A DNA stretch of 64,000 nucleotides from Mumia sp. ZJ1417 (lineage in GTDB: Bacteria > Actinomycetota > Actinomycetes > Propionibacteriales > Nocardioidaceae), in NCBI RefSeq assembly GCF_014127285.1, contig NZ_CP059901.1:1674001-1738000 (forward strand), read 5' to 3'. Below the pieces are notes generated by a model. That model was given only the letters and a program-made list of their open reading frames with translations, was not told the DNA's origin and searched no databases. This document shows, piece after piece, positions 26,867 to 35,614 of this stretch (the stretch's first letter is position 1; every line of letters begins with the position of its first letter). Both the position numbers and the translations under genes were made by a program.

Positions 26867-27948
26867 AGAACCTCCGACACCAGAAGGCTGATCACCAGCG
26901 TGAGCACGAAGATCTCTAAGCCGGGTGCCGCGAAGACCTCGTAGTCCCGCCAGGCGAAGACCAGGTGGAGTACGACGAGGTGGCAGCAGAAGAGGCTGTA
27001 CGAGATGAAGCCCAGGTGACGCAGCGCGGGTAGTGACAGCGCTCGCTGGAACGTCGTTGACGGCGCGGCGAAGATGGCGGGGAGGATGAGCAGGGCTGCC
27101 GCCAAGGCGTACAGGACATTCTTGGCGACCGCCTCTGCCGGCGACGGCGGCTCCAGCAGGACCGGCCCGGCGATCGGCGTGCTCGCTATCAGGAGCAGCG
27201 CTGCCGCCGCGAGCCACGCCGACCACGGTGCGGTGGCGAGACGCCGTACGAGTGCCGACTGCTCGATCGCCGCGATCGCGAATGCGAGACCGACGCCAAA
27301 CCAGCTGAGGTAGGCAGGCAGCCACTGGCCTGGCGACGGAAGGTCGCCGAAGAGCGAGGTCGCCGAGAGGCCGACCCAGAGCCAGCTGAGCACCGACACG
27401 GCGGCGAGGACGACAACGAGAAGTACGGGGCGCCAGCGATGACGGCAGATGGTGCGGGCAAGGACGGCCATACCGGCGGGGAGAAGGAGGTAGAACGCGA
27501 CCTCGGTCGACAAGCTCCACATCTGCGTCAAGCCGGGGGTGAGCCCGTCCTCGGTGTACAGGCGTGTGAGCGTCAGACTCTCGATCCACGTCGCGGGCCC
27601 CGCGCCGTCGTTCTCCGGGAGGAGGGTGAGTGCGGCCACCACGGACACCCAGTAGACCGGGAGGATGCGCAGCGCGCGGTGCCAGAAGTACCGGCCTGTG
27701 CCGGGCATCGGAGTATGTCGAGCAAGAGCGAGGAGGTAGGGCTTGCCGAGGAGGAAGCCGGACAGCACAAAGAAGACGGCTACGCCGAAGTCCAGCCGTG
27801 CGGTCAGTGCTCCCAGGGTCCCCTCGGGGTAGAAGCCCGCCCAGAAGGCGACATGGGTTGCGACCACGGCGATGGATGCGACGGCCCGCATCGTGTCGAG
27901 AGCGGGATAGATCGTGCGGTGCTCCCGCTCGTCAGGACGGTCCTTCAC
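26755..27948 (-). CDS. Acyltransferase family 3 (OafA/YrhL-like) membrane protein
   Basis: A 397-residue integral membrane acyltransferase with about ten transmembrane helices. YPALDTMRAVASIAVVATHVAFWAGF, DFGVAVFFVLSGFLLGKPYLLA and YFWHRALRILPVYWVS contain the His and R-x10-H type signatures of the family, which O-acylates extracytoplasmic sugars. It may acylate (for example acetylate or succinylate) the locus polymer. GTG 27948 overlaps the preceding stop as GTGA. The 3' end runs 112 bp into aftD on the other strand. Confidence 0.88.
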   Translation of the reverse strand: MKDRPDEREHRTIYPALDTMRAVASIAVVATHVAFWAGFYPEGTLGALTARLDFGVAVFFVLSGFLLGKPYLLALARHTPMPGTGRYFWHRALRILPVYWVSVVAALTLLPENDGAGPATWIESLTLTRLYTEDGLTPGLTQMWSLSTEVAFYLLLPAGMAVLARTICRHRWRPVLLVVVLAAVSVLSWLWVGLSATSLFGDLPSPGQWLPAYLSWFGVGLAFAIAAIEQSALVRRLATAPWSAWLAAAALLLIASTPIAGPVLLEPPSPAEAVAKNVLYALAAALLILPAIFAAPSTTFQRALSLPALRHLGFISYSLFCCHLVVLHLVFAWRDYEVFAAPGLEIFVLTLVISLLVSEVLYRVVELPTMRLRNLGRRTAPPATAEVSSPSEATTSS

Positions 27949-29783
27949 GGTGACATCGCCTCCAGGGTTCCGACCGTCACCTGGTCGACGCACACGGGAT
28001 GTCCGCCCGCGTCGATCGAGACCGAGTCGTAGGAGCCGACGGTCGGGAGGATGAGCGTGTGCAGGCCACGCTCCAAGTGGACACGGTACGCGTTGTCGCC
28101 CGCACTGACCGCGGCGTACCCGTCCTCGCCAGCGAGATAGCCGATAGACATCCAGAACGAGTAGTCGATCGTGCTGCCCGTCAGGGGGATCGTGACGGGA
28201 GTGTCGGCGTCGCCGAGCGCGTAGCCGCAACCGTCCACCGGACCGGGAACGGACGTGATGCCGGGGGCGACGAAGGCCTTGGCGACCTCTCCGTCGCCGT
28301 CCAGCATCATCAGGTCGTTCGCGGTCTCCGGCGTTGTGAACCGGTCTCCGAGAGGTGCGAACATCCAGGAGGGGAGGTTGTAGGGAGTGTTCACGTTCCA
28401 CATGACCTCGTCGGGGACAGGGACGTCTGCGAGCGCGGGACGGTCCGCCGATTCGATCGACGCGATCGCCGTCAGACCGAAGTCCTTGACGGCGTTGCCG
28501 TCGTGCCACGGGCGAGCATAGGTGACCGAGGACCACACGGACGCGGCGACATAAGCGGCGACGGCGGCGACGAGAACGACCGGCGACGGTCGCACGGTGA
28601 GGAGAGGCTCGTCCCGCCGCGCGGAGGACTCGACGGCGTCCCTCAGCGGCATCATCGCGAGCGCGAGGACGAGCGCGAGGACGGCCGTGGCGTCGGAGAG
28701 GTAGCGGGCCTCGTTGCCGCTGATCTCGCCGAAGGACCCCGAGCGGCCGACCGCGATGATCCCGTACGACAGCGCCAGGTAGGGCACTGCGATCACGAGC
28801 GCCCTCAGCGCTCGAACACGGGTCGCGTACAGGTAGCCCCATCCGGCAACGACCACCATCCACGACACGGCCACCAGGAAGGTGGATGGTGCCGTCACCG
28901 ACCGTGGCCCGTCGTTGAGGAGCTCCCACGACCATGAGAGTCCACTGAGCCCCGTGCCGAGGGTGTCGAACAGCATCGAGCGAGCCAAGGCGAGGTACTC
29001 GGTGTCGGCGATGCCCTGCCCTCGGGGCATCCGCGCGAAGTACATCGCGAGATAAGCGACGCCTAGCGCGCCGTAAGTCAACCAGCCCCAGAGGTAGCGG
29101 CGCAGGACGGTCACGAAGCGGGTGCGCAACCCGCCCTCGGAGAAGTACAGCAGCGCGATAAGTCCGAAGACCATCGGCAGCGCGATCGCCTTGACGTAGA
29201 ACAGCATGCCCAGACCGGTCGCGAGGGTGGCGAGGAGGGCGTAACGGTAACGACGGGTCCGCAGATAGGTGACGTGGGCGAGCATGCCGAGGAAGAGGAA
29301 GGTGTGCAGCGGGAGCTGGTTGATCATCGCCGCGTACCACGTGAGGCTCGGGACGCTGAGCACGCTGAACAGGTAGAACGTCAGCGGGACCAGGATGAGG
29401 GGACGGTCACCGAAGAGCTTGCGGAGCATCCACCAGCAGCTCAGGCTGGCGGCCGCCTGCAGGACCACCGTCTCCAGCGCCGCGAGCCACCACGCGAAAG
29501 GGCCTCCCCAGGTGACGATCTTGACCAGGGCGAAGCTTAGCGGCATGAAATGGACGTTGTGTGGTCGCACGTACCACGAGGCGTCGTCCTCGCCGCGGGC
29601 GATGTCGGTAAGGAACTGGAAGTCGTCCTCGAAGAACCAGCTGCCGCCGACGATCCAGGCTCGGAGCAACAGCTGCCCCGCGATCAGCGCTAGTGCCAGC
29701 GCCGTGACCTTCTGGGCGCGCGACAGGTCGGCAGGGATCCAACCACGGACCGCCCGCTTCGTGTCCGCGGCGAGTGAGCTCAC
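27945..29783 (-). CDS. Large polytopic membrane protein, GT-C glycosyltransferase-like
   Basis: A 612-residue protein with an early acidic loop (GGSWFFEDDFQFLTDIARGED, about residues 43-63), as in GT-C enzymes where a D/E-D pair binds the polyprenol-phosphate sugar. About ten transmembrane helices follow and then a soluble C-terminal domain of about 170 residues (from about 445). The family cannot be named with certainty. GTG 29783 is chosen because TACACT (minus strand, 29790-29795) lies 6 nt upstream, which fits a leaderless mRNA. It is coupled to the acyltransferase by a 4-bp overlap. Confidence 0.72.
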   Translation of the reverse strand: MSSLAADTKRAVRGWIPADLSRAQKVTALALALIAGQLLLRAWIVGGSWFFEDDFQFLTDIARGEDDASWYVRPHNVHFMPLSFALVKIVTWGGPFAWWLAALETVVLQAAASLSCWWMLRKLFGDRPLILVPLTFYLFSVLSVPSLTWYAAMINQLPLHTFLFLGMLAHVTYLRTRRYRYALLATLATGLGMLFYVKAIALPMVFGLIALLYFSEGGLRTRFVTVLRRYLWGWLTYGALGVAYLAMYFARMPRGQGIADTEYLALARSMLFDTLGTGLSGLSWSWELLNDGPRSVTAPSTFLVAVSWMVVVAGWGYLYATRVRALRALVIAVPYLALSYGIIAVGRSGSFGEISGNEARYLSDATAVLALVLALAMMPLRDAVESSARRDEPLLTVRPSPVVLVAAVAAYVAASVWSSVTYARPWHDGNAVKDFGLTAIASIESADRPALADVPVPDEVMWNVNTPYNLPSWMFAPLGDRFTTPETANDLMMLDGDGEVAKAFVAPGITSVPGPVDGCGYALGDADTPVTIPLTGSTIDYSFWMSIGYLAGEDGYAAVSAGDNAYRVHLERGLHTLILPTVGSYDSVSIDAGGHPVCVDQVTVGTLEAMSP

Positions 29784-29885
29784 CGGACGAGTGTAGGTGC
29801 CGGATAAGTCACGCTGAGCAGGGAACCCAGGCGCCGAGTTGCTGGCGATGCCGAATCGTTGTAAGCCGAAGGCGTGGGTTCCCGC

Positions 29886-29897
29886 TACCGGCTGGTA
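29886..29897 (+). promoter_or_regulatory. Promoter motif shared with the DUF2613 gene
   Basis: TACCGGCTGGTA, identical to 20628-20639. It overlaps a TAGTGT box (29896-29901) about 34 bp before the DUF3068 start. The two genes are 9 kb apart in one glycan locus. Confidence 0.5.
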
Positions 29898-29934
29898 GTG
29901 TCGCGTCCGTCTCATCGACTGTGAGGGAGTTCAC

Positions 29935-30969
29935 GTGGGCAAGAAGACCGGGTTCGCAGCCGTCGTCATCGGCGCGTTCCTCCTGGTTCTGGCCGTCCTG
30001 GCCAAGACGTATGCGTACGACCAGTTGGCCACCGTGCCGCTCGACCAGGAGACCGAGACCGTCTCCAAGACGGCGCCGGGTGACGACGCCACCTATCTCA
30101 ACGTCGGAGCCGAGGGTGGCCCCGCCATCGAGACCGGCCCGCTGGAGTCGCGCCGCTTCGTCGTCGGTCAGGTCGAGGCCAGCAAGGAGGCCAGCGACGA
30201 GCTCGACGAGGACATCGCGGTGTGGGACACCTTCTCCTTCACGGCGCCTCCGGGCACCGCTTCCGAGGACGCCCTGAGCGGCACGCGTGACCTCGTTCCG
30301 TTCGAGCGCTACTCCGGCGAGACCGTCCGGTGGACCGGTGCGAGCACCGAGACCAGCGGTGTCAAGATCGAGCCGACCGTGTTCTACGGCCAGTACTTCA
30401 AGTTCCCCTTCAACACCCAGAAGGAGGACTACGAGTTCTGGGACGGGTCCGTCAAGAAGGCGACGCCTGTCACGTACGAGGGCACCGACGAGCTTGAGGG
30501 CCTCTCGGTCTACAAGTTCGTCCAGGAGATCGAGCCGGTCAAGATCGCCGAGCTGCAGGTCCCGGGCAACCTCGTGGGCAGCACCGAGGCGACCGTGCTG
30601 GCGGACCGCATCTACGGCAACACCCGCACCCTCTGGGTCGAGCCGGAGACCGGCGTCATCATCAAGGGCCAGGAGGCGCAGCTCGCGACGCTCGAGGTCG
30701 ACGGCGAGACCAAGGCGACGATCACCGACGCCAAGCTCGGCTACGACGACGAGACGGTCAAGGCGACGGTCGACGACTACGCCACCAAGGCCTCGCTGCT
30801 CAAGATGATCCGCGTCTGGATCCCCTTGATCGGCGGCATCCTCGGTGTGGTGCTCGTCCTCGGTGGAGCCGTGATCCTGCTCCGCGGCCGCAATGGCGGC
30901 GACGACACCCCGAAGCACGCGTCGTCCGACTCCGACGCGCCAGCCGACACCGCGAGCGCGAAGGTGTGA
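29935..30969 (+). CDS. DUF3068 (PorA-like) membrane-anchored extracytoplasmic protein
   Basis: A 344-residue protein with one N-terminal transmembrane segment (FAAVVIGAFLLVLAVLA), a long beta-rich extracytoplasmic domain (YEGTDELEGLSVYKFVQEIEP, GNTRTLWVEPETGVIIKGQE) and a C-terminal transmembrane helix (WIPLIGGILGVVLVLGGAVILL) ending in a short acidic tail. This layout is DUF3068. Some members are annotated as PorA-family porins, but a two-helix anchored protein is not obviously a pore. The GTG has GAGGGAG upstream. Divergent from the GT-C-like gene; the shared intergenic region is 151 bp. Confidence 0.85.
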   Translation: MGKKTGFAAVVIGAFLLVLAVLAKTYAYDQLATVPLDQETETVSKTAPGDDATYLNVGAEGGPAIETGPLESRRFVVGQVEASKEASDELDEDIAVWDTFSFTAPPGTASEDALSGTRDLVPFERYSGETVRWTGASTETSGVKIEPTVFYGQYFKFPFNTQKEDYEFWDGSVKKATPVTYEGTDELEGLSVYKFVQEIEPVKIAELQVPGNLVGSTEATVLADRIYGNTRTLWVEPETGVIIKGQEAQLATLEVDGETKATITDAKLGYDDETVKATVDDYATKASLLKMIRVWIPLIGGILGVVLVLGGAVILLRGRNGGDDTPKHASSDSDAPADTASAKV

Positions 30970-31011
30970 TCGTCTGACGTCCTCGTGGTTGGGCTGACTA
31001 CGATGACGTCG

Positions 31012-32316
31012 ATGTCTTCCGAGAGCACGACCCCCAGCCCACTCGACGAGCGCGCACAGGACCTGTGCGCGCTCGTCGACGCTTCTCCGTCGCCCTTCCA
31101 CCTGTGCGAGGAGGTCGCCGGCAGGCTCGTGGCCGCCGGATTCGCTCTGGTCCGCGAGACCGACGCCTGGCCGATCGCCCTGGGCCGCTACTACCTCGTG
31201 CGCGGGGGTTCGCTCGTCGCCTGGTCGACCGAGTCGGCGCAGGGCCCGCAGTCGGCGTTCCGGATCGTCGGAGGGCACACCGACTCGCCGAACCTGCGTC
31301 TCAAGCAGCACCCCGACCGGACGAGCGCGGGGTGGGAGACGGTGGCGCTGCAGCCGTACGGAGGACCGCTGCTCAACTCGTGGCTCGACCGCGAGCTGGG
31401 GCTGTCCGGTCGCGTGACCGTACGGACAGGGGCTGGCGTCGAGCAGCGGCTCGTCCGCATCGATGACCCGGTCCTCACCGTGCCGCAGCTGGCGATCCAC
31501 CTGGCGGAGGACCGCAAGGGCGTCGAGCTCAACCCCCAGCGCCACCTCGACGCCTTGTACGGCGTGGGGGAGGGGGCCGGCGTCCTGTCCGACGTCGCGG
31601 TCGCGCTCGACGTCGACGTCGACGCCCTGCTCGGCTGGGAGCTCATGGTCCACGACCTCGTGCCGAGCCGAGTGTTCGGGCGCAACGGCGACCTGCTGGC
31701 CGCGCCGCGCCTGGACAACCAGACGACGTGCTGGGCGGGCACGACCGCGTTGCTCGATGCCGTCGAGCGCGCGACCGATGGGATCGTCCCGCTGCTGGTG
31801 CTGTTCGACCACGAGGAGGTCGGGTCGACCTCCGACCGCGGCGCCGAGTCAGACCTTCTCGTGACGGCGATCGAGCGGATCGTCCTCGCTGCCGGCGGCA
31901 CCCGCGACGACTACCACCGGGCGGTGGCGGCCTCGCTCGTCGCGTCGGGCGACATGGCGCACGCGACGCACCCGAACTATGCCGACCGGCACGAGCCGCA
32001 CCACCAGATCGTGCCCAACGGCGGGCCCGTCCTCAAGGTTCACCCCAACCTCCGCTATGCGACGGACGCGACCGGCGCCGCGGCGTTCGCCCTGGCCTGC
32101 GCCCAGGCCGGCGTGCCGATGCAGCGCTACGAGCACCGCGCCGACCTGCCCTGCGGGTCGACGGTCGGACCGATGACGGCCGCTCGCACGGGCATCCCGA
32201 CCGTCGATGTGGGGGCTCCGCAGCTGGCGATGCACGCGGCGCGAGAGCTGATGGGAGCCGCTGATCCGGGGATGTACGCGGACGCGCTGGCGGCGTTCCT
32301 TGCACCCGTGCGATGA
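31012..32316 (+). CDS. M18 family aminopeptidase
   Basis: A 434-residue zinc aminopeptidase, normal for M18, removing N-terminal (often acidic or hydrophobic) residues in the cytoplasm. Zinc and active-site segments are [19 protein letters not shown] (about residue 85), the metal-binding [10 protein letters not shown] region (about 236), [23 protein letters not shown] (about 263) and the terminal [24 protein letters not shown] 31012 lies 7 nt after TACGAT (30999-31004), which favours this leaderless start over ATG 31003. It is 42 bp after the DUF3068 gene but probably has its own promoter. Confidence 0.93.
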   Translation: MSSESTTPSPLDERAQDLCALVDASPSPFHLCEEVAGRLVAAGFALVRETDAWPIALGRYYLVRGGSLVAWSTESAQGPQSAFRIVGGHTDSPNLRLKQHPDRTSAGWETVALQPYGGPLLNSWLDRELGLSGRVTVRTGAGVEQRLVRIDDPVLTVPQLAIHLAEDRKGVELNPQRHLDALYGVGEGAGVLSDVAVALDVDVDALLGWELMVHDLVPSRVFGRNGDLLAAPRLDNQTTCWAGTTALLDAVERATDGIVPLLVLFDHEEVGSTSDRGAESDLLVTAIERIVLAAGGTRDDYHRAVAASLVASGDMAHATHPNYADRHEPHHQIVPNGGPVLKVHPNLRYATDATGAAAFALACAQAGVPMQRYEHRADLPCGSTVGPMTAARTGIPTVDVGAPQLAMHAARELMGAADPGMYADALAAFLAPVR

Positions 32317-32344
32317 CCCCGCCAGCGGGGTGTGGTAGCCCGCG

Positions 32345-32374
32345 TTGACCCTGTGACGCGCGACCCCGTACCCT
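32345..32374 (+). promoter_or_regulatory. rpsA promoter
   Basis: TTGACC (32345-32350) and TACCCT (32369-32374) are separated by 18 bp, a good match to the main actinobacterial sigma factor. The transcription start would be near 32381, leaving a leader of about 160 nt before rpsA. S1 genes often have long regulated leaders. Confidence 0.65.
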
Positions 32375-32541
32375 TGGGGGTGCGTTGTGGACTCGCACGA
32401 CCCCAGACCGAGCGGGCTCGTGCTCACGCTGCGTCGGGCCCATGTGGAGCGATTCAAACCGCCTTGTGATCACCCGCACCCAGCAAACGAGGGTCCTCTT
32501 CGCTCCGGCACGACTTCTATCCACCCAGGACTCAATCCCAT

Positions 32542-34050
32542 ATGACGAGCAGCATCCAGGCAGCACCCGCAGCGCCGCAGGTCGCGATCAACGACATCGG
32601 TAGCGAGGAGGACTTCCTCGCCGCGGTCGACAAGACCATCAAGTACTTCAACGACGGTGACATCGTCGACGGCACCATCGTCAAGGTCGATCGTGACGAG
32701 GTTCTCCTCGACATCGGCTACAAGACCGAAGGCGTCATTCCCTCGCGGGAGCTGTCCATCAAGCACGACGTCGACCCCCACGAGGTCGTCTCGGTCGGCG
32801 ACGCCGTCGAGGCCCTCGTCCTCCAGAAGGAGGACAAGGAGGGGCGTCTGATCCTCTCGAAGAAGCGGGCGCAGTACGAGCGCGCCTGGGGCGACATCGA
32901 GAAGATCAAGGACGAGGACGGCGTCGTCGAGGGCACCGTCATCGAGGTCGTCAAGGGCGGCCTCATCCTCGACATCGGCCTGCGTGGCTTCCTGCCCGCG
33001 TCGCTGGTCGAGATGCGCCGTGTCCGCGACCTCGCGCCGTACGTCGGTCAGAAGCTCGAAGCGAAGATCATCGAGCTCGACAAGAACCGCAACAACGTGG
33101 TCCTGTCGCGTCGCGCCTGGCTCGAGCAGACGCAGTCGGAGGTTCGCCAGAACTTCCTCACGCAGCTGCAGAAGGGTCAGATCCGCAAGGGCGTCGTCTC
33201 GTCGATCGTCAACTTCGGCGCATTCGTCGACCTCGGTGGTGTGGACGGGCTCGTCCACGTCTCGGAGCTGTCGTGGAAGCACATCGACCACCCGTCCGAG
33301 GTCGTCCAGGTGGGCGACGAGGTTACGGTCGAGGTCCTCGACGTCGACATGGACCGCGAGCGCGTCTCGCTGTCGCTGAAGGCGACCCAGGAGGATCCGT
33401 GGCAGCACTTCGCCCGGACCCACCAGATCGGCCAGATCGTCCCGGGCAAGGTCACCAAGCTCGTCCCGTTCGGCGCCTTCGTGCGCGTCGAGGAGGGCAT
33501 CGAGGGCCTGGTGCACATCTCGGAGCTCGCCGAGCGTCACGTTGAGATCCCGGAGCAGGTCGTCCAGGTCGGCGACTCGGTGATGGTCAAGATCATCGAT
33601 ATCGACCTCGAGCGTCGCCGCATCTCGCTGTCGCTGAAGCAGGCCAACGAGACCGAGGTCGCTCAGGACGCCGACGACTTCGATCCGACGCTCTACGGCA
33701 TGGCTTCGTCGTACGACGCCCAGGGCAACTACATCTACCCCGACGGCTTCGACCCGGAGACGGGCGAGTGGCGCGAGGGCTTCGACGAGCAGCGCGAGAC
33801 GTGGGAGCGGCAGTACGCCGAGGCCCACACCCGCTGGGAGGCCCACAAGAAGCAGATCGTCGACGCGGAGACCGCGGCTCGCGAGGCCGGTCAGGCCAGC
33901 AGCGGTGGCTCCTACTCGAGCGCTGCTCCGCAGGAGTCGAGCAGCCGTCCGTCCACCAACGGTGGTAGCGGCGGTGGCGGCGGCGGTGGCGCTCTCGCCT
34001 CGGACGAGGCGCTGCAGGCCCTGCGCGACAAGCTCACCGGCGGCGAGTGA
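32542..34050 (+). CDS. rpsA: 30S ribosomal protein S1
   Basis: A 502-residue protein with four S1 RNA-binding domains, the actinobacterial form (six in Escherichia coli). Domains begin near residues 35 (GDIVDGTIVKVDRDEVLLDIGYKTEG), 122, 207 (RKGVVSSIVNFGAFVDLGGVDGLVH) and 292 (PGKVTKLVPFGAFVRVEEGIEGLVH). It brings mRNA to the ribosome. The C-terminal 140 residues are acidic, then Ser/Gly-rich with a seven-glycine run, ending ALQALRDKLTGGE. It has its own promoter and is followed by a strong terminator. Confidence 0.98.
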   Translation: MTSSIQAAPAAPQVAINDIGSEEDFLAAVDKTIKYFNDGDIVDGTIVKVDRDEVLLDIGYKTEGVIPSRELSIKHDVDPHEVVSVGDAVEALVLQKEDKEGRLILSKKRAQYERAWGDIEKIKDEDGVVEGTVIEVVKGGLILDIGLRGFLPASLVEMRRVRDLAPYVGQKLEAKIIELDKNRNNVVLSRRAWLEQTQSEVRQNFLTQLQKGQIRKGVVSSIVNFGAFVDLGGVDGLVHVSELSWKHIDHPSEVVQVGDEVTVEVLDVDMDRERVSLSLKATQEDPWQHFARTHQIGQIVPGKVTKLVPFGAFVRVEEGIEGLVHISELAERHVEIPEQVVQVGDSVMVKIIDIDLERRRISLSLKQANETEVAQDADDFDPTLYGMASSYDAQGNYIYPDGFDPETGEWREGFDEQRETWERQYAEAHTRWEAHKKQIVDAETAAREAGQASSGGSYSSAAPQESSSRPSTNGGSGGGGGGGALASDEALQALRDKLTGGE

Positions 34051-34075
34051 TCACCCGCCACGGCTGATGCCTTGA

Positions 34076-34109
34076 ACGAGGCCCCTACCCAGTCGGGTAG
34101 GGGCCTCGT
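34076..34109 (+). terminator. rpsA terminator
   Basis: A perfect 15-bp stem (34076-34090 and 34095-34109) around AGTC, GC-rich, followed by CGTCGTTT. It lies 26 bp after the rpsA stop. Confidence 0.85.
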
Positions 34110-34141
34110 CGTTTCCCGGCCAGGCTGGGTAGCCTTGCCCC

Positions 34142-34921
34142 GTGCGCTTCATCCTCGATCCCAAGCCGGTGGATTCCGATCCGGTCACCGACGTGGCGAT
34201 CGCGCACGCCCTGCTGAGGCAGGCGTCCGACGGCGAGATCGGTCCGACGGTCCGCATCAGCGTGCCTGGCGTCCCGACCGCGGCGTTCGGGCGCTCCGAC
34301 GTCCGGCGTGCGGGCTTCGTGTCAGCGACCGAGGCGAGCCGGGCGCTCGGCTTCGCGCCGATCGTCCGTGGGGCGGGAGGCCGCGTGGCCGCATACACCG
34401 ACAAGACACTGGTGATCGACCACGTGAGCCCCGATCCGGATCCGGGTACGGGGATGCGCGATCGCTTCCGCGACTACGGCGCGCTGCTCACCGGCGTCCT
34501 CCAGGAGCTGGGTGTCGATGCCCGCCTGGGCGCCGTGCCAGGGGAGTACTGCCCAGGCGAGTACAGCGTCAACGCACGTGGCGTCGCGAAGCTCGTCGGC
34601 ACCGCGCAGCGCATCGTCCGCGGTGCGTGGCTGTTCAGTGCGGTCGTCGTCCTCGGCGACGGACCATCGCTGCGTGCAGCCCTTCCGATCGTCCACAACC
34701 GTCTCGAGCTCCCTCTGCGCCGGCGCTCGATCGGATCGGTGTTCGAGGAGGCGCCGGGCCTCGACGTCGACACGGTCGCGAGCACCCTGGTGCGGGCGTA
34801 CGACCGGGTGACCGAGGTCGACGTCGCACCCCTCGACGACGGGACACTGGCACGGATGGAGACGCTGCGCGCCGATCACTGGCCTGTGGTCCCCGGGAGC
34901 GGCGCGAGGAGGTCTGCGTGA
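34142..34921 (+). CDS. lplA: Lipoate-protein ligase family protein
   Basis: A 259-residue BPL/LplA/LipB-superfamily protein. The family motif RGAGGRVAAYTDKTLVIDHV (about 79-98) and the lysine segment EYSVNARGVAKLVGTAQRIVRGAWLFSAVVVLGD (about 140-175) are present. It probably attaches or transfers lipoate to 2-oxoacid dehydrogenase subunits; octanoyl transfer or an amidotransferase role cannot be excluded. The GTG lies 6 nt after TAGCCT (34130-34135), so leaderless. Its stop overlaps the coaE start as GTGA. Confidence 0.82.
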   Translation: MRFILDPKPVDSDPVTDVAIAHALLRQASDGEIGPTVRISVPGVPTAAFGRSDVRRAGFVSATEASRALGFAPIVRGAGGRVAAYTDKTLVIDHVSPDPDPGTGMRDRFRDYGALLTGVLQELGVDARLGAVPGEYCPGEYSVNARGVAKLVGTAQRIVRGAWLFSAVVVLGDGPSLRAALPIVHNRLELPLRRRSIGSVFEEAPGLDVDTVASTLVRAYDRVTEVDVAPLDDGTLARMETLRADHWPVVPGSGARRSA

Positions 34922-35529
34922 CGCGCGTCGGGCTCACCGGGGGCATCGGCGCGGGCAAGAGTGCGGTCGCGGGGCTGCTGCGCGAGCACGGGGCCATCGT
35001 TGTCGATGCCGACGCCCTCTCCCGCGAGGTCGTCGAGCCGGGCACATCGGGCCTCGAGGCCATCGTCAAGCGCTTCGGCGAGGCGGTCCTGGACCGCGAC
35101 GGCCGCCTGGATCGCCCTGCCCTGGGAGCCCTCGTCTTCGCTGACGACCAGGCACGGCGTGACCTCGAGGCGATCATCCATCCTCGTGTCCGCGCGCGGG
35201 CAGCCGAGCTGGAGGCTGCCGCCGGTCCGGGTGCCGTGGTGGTCCACGACGTGCCGCTGCTGGTGGAGACGGGCCAAGCGGGGCTGTACGACGTGGTGGT
35301 GGTCGTCGACGTCCCGGTCGAGACCCAGATCGAGCGTCTGGCGGCCAACCGCGGCATGTCGCGTGCAGCGGCGCAGAGCCGCATCGCCGTTCAAGCGACG
35401 CGTGAGCAGCGGCTCCAGGCTGCCGACGTGGTCCTCGACAACACCGGCTCCCTCGACGAGCTCGCCGATGCCGTCGGCGCGCTGTGGGAGCGCCTGTCGC
35501 TCGGAGTCGGCGAGAGCCCTCGGGCCTAG
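34918..35529 (+). CDS. coaE: Dephospho-CoA kinase
   Basis: A 203-residue P-loop kinase for the last step of coenzyme A synthesis. Walker A GLTGGIGAGKSAVAGLL starts at residue 5. It is followed by IVVDADALSREVVEPG, IIHPRVRARAAELEA and VHDVPLLVETG. It lacks the long UPF0157 C-terminal extension seen in some mycobacteria. GTG 34918 overlaps the preceding stop by 4 bp, which fixes the start. Confidence 0.96.
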   Translation: MTRVGLTGGIGAGKSAVAGLLREHGAIVVDADALSREVVEPGTSGLEAIVKRFGEAVLDRDGRLDRPALGALVFADDQARRDLEAIIHPRVRARAAELEAAAGPGAVVVHDVPLLVETGQAGLYDVVVVVDVPVETQIERLAANRGMSRAAAQSRIAVQATREQRLQAADVVLDNTGSLDELADAVGALWERLSLGVGESPRA

Positions 35530-35545
35530 CGCCTCGTACGACGAA

Positions 35546-35583
35546 GGCCGGCGCCCCGACCGCGGTGGGTCGGGACGCCGGCC
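35546..35583. terminator. Bidirectional terminator between coaE and sigB
   Basis: Arms 35546-35561 and 35568-35583 pair over 16 bp with one mismatch and a 6-nt loop. The two flanking genes converge here. Confidence 0.8.
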
Positions 35584-35614
35584 CCTGGAGTGCTCGGAGC
35601 TCGCTGCGCCCCCG

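Noticed and set aside
33955-34000. GGC/GGT run as a microsatellite
   Set aside because: It is the glycine-rich tail of S1, in frame and followed by a conserved C-terminus.
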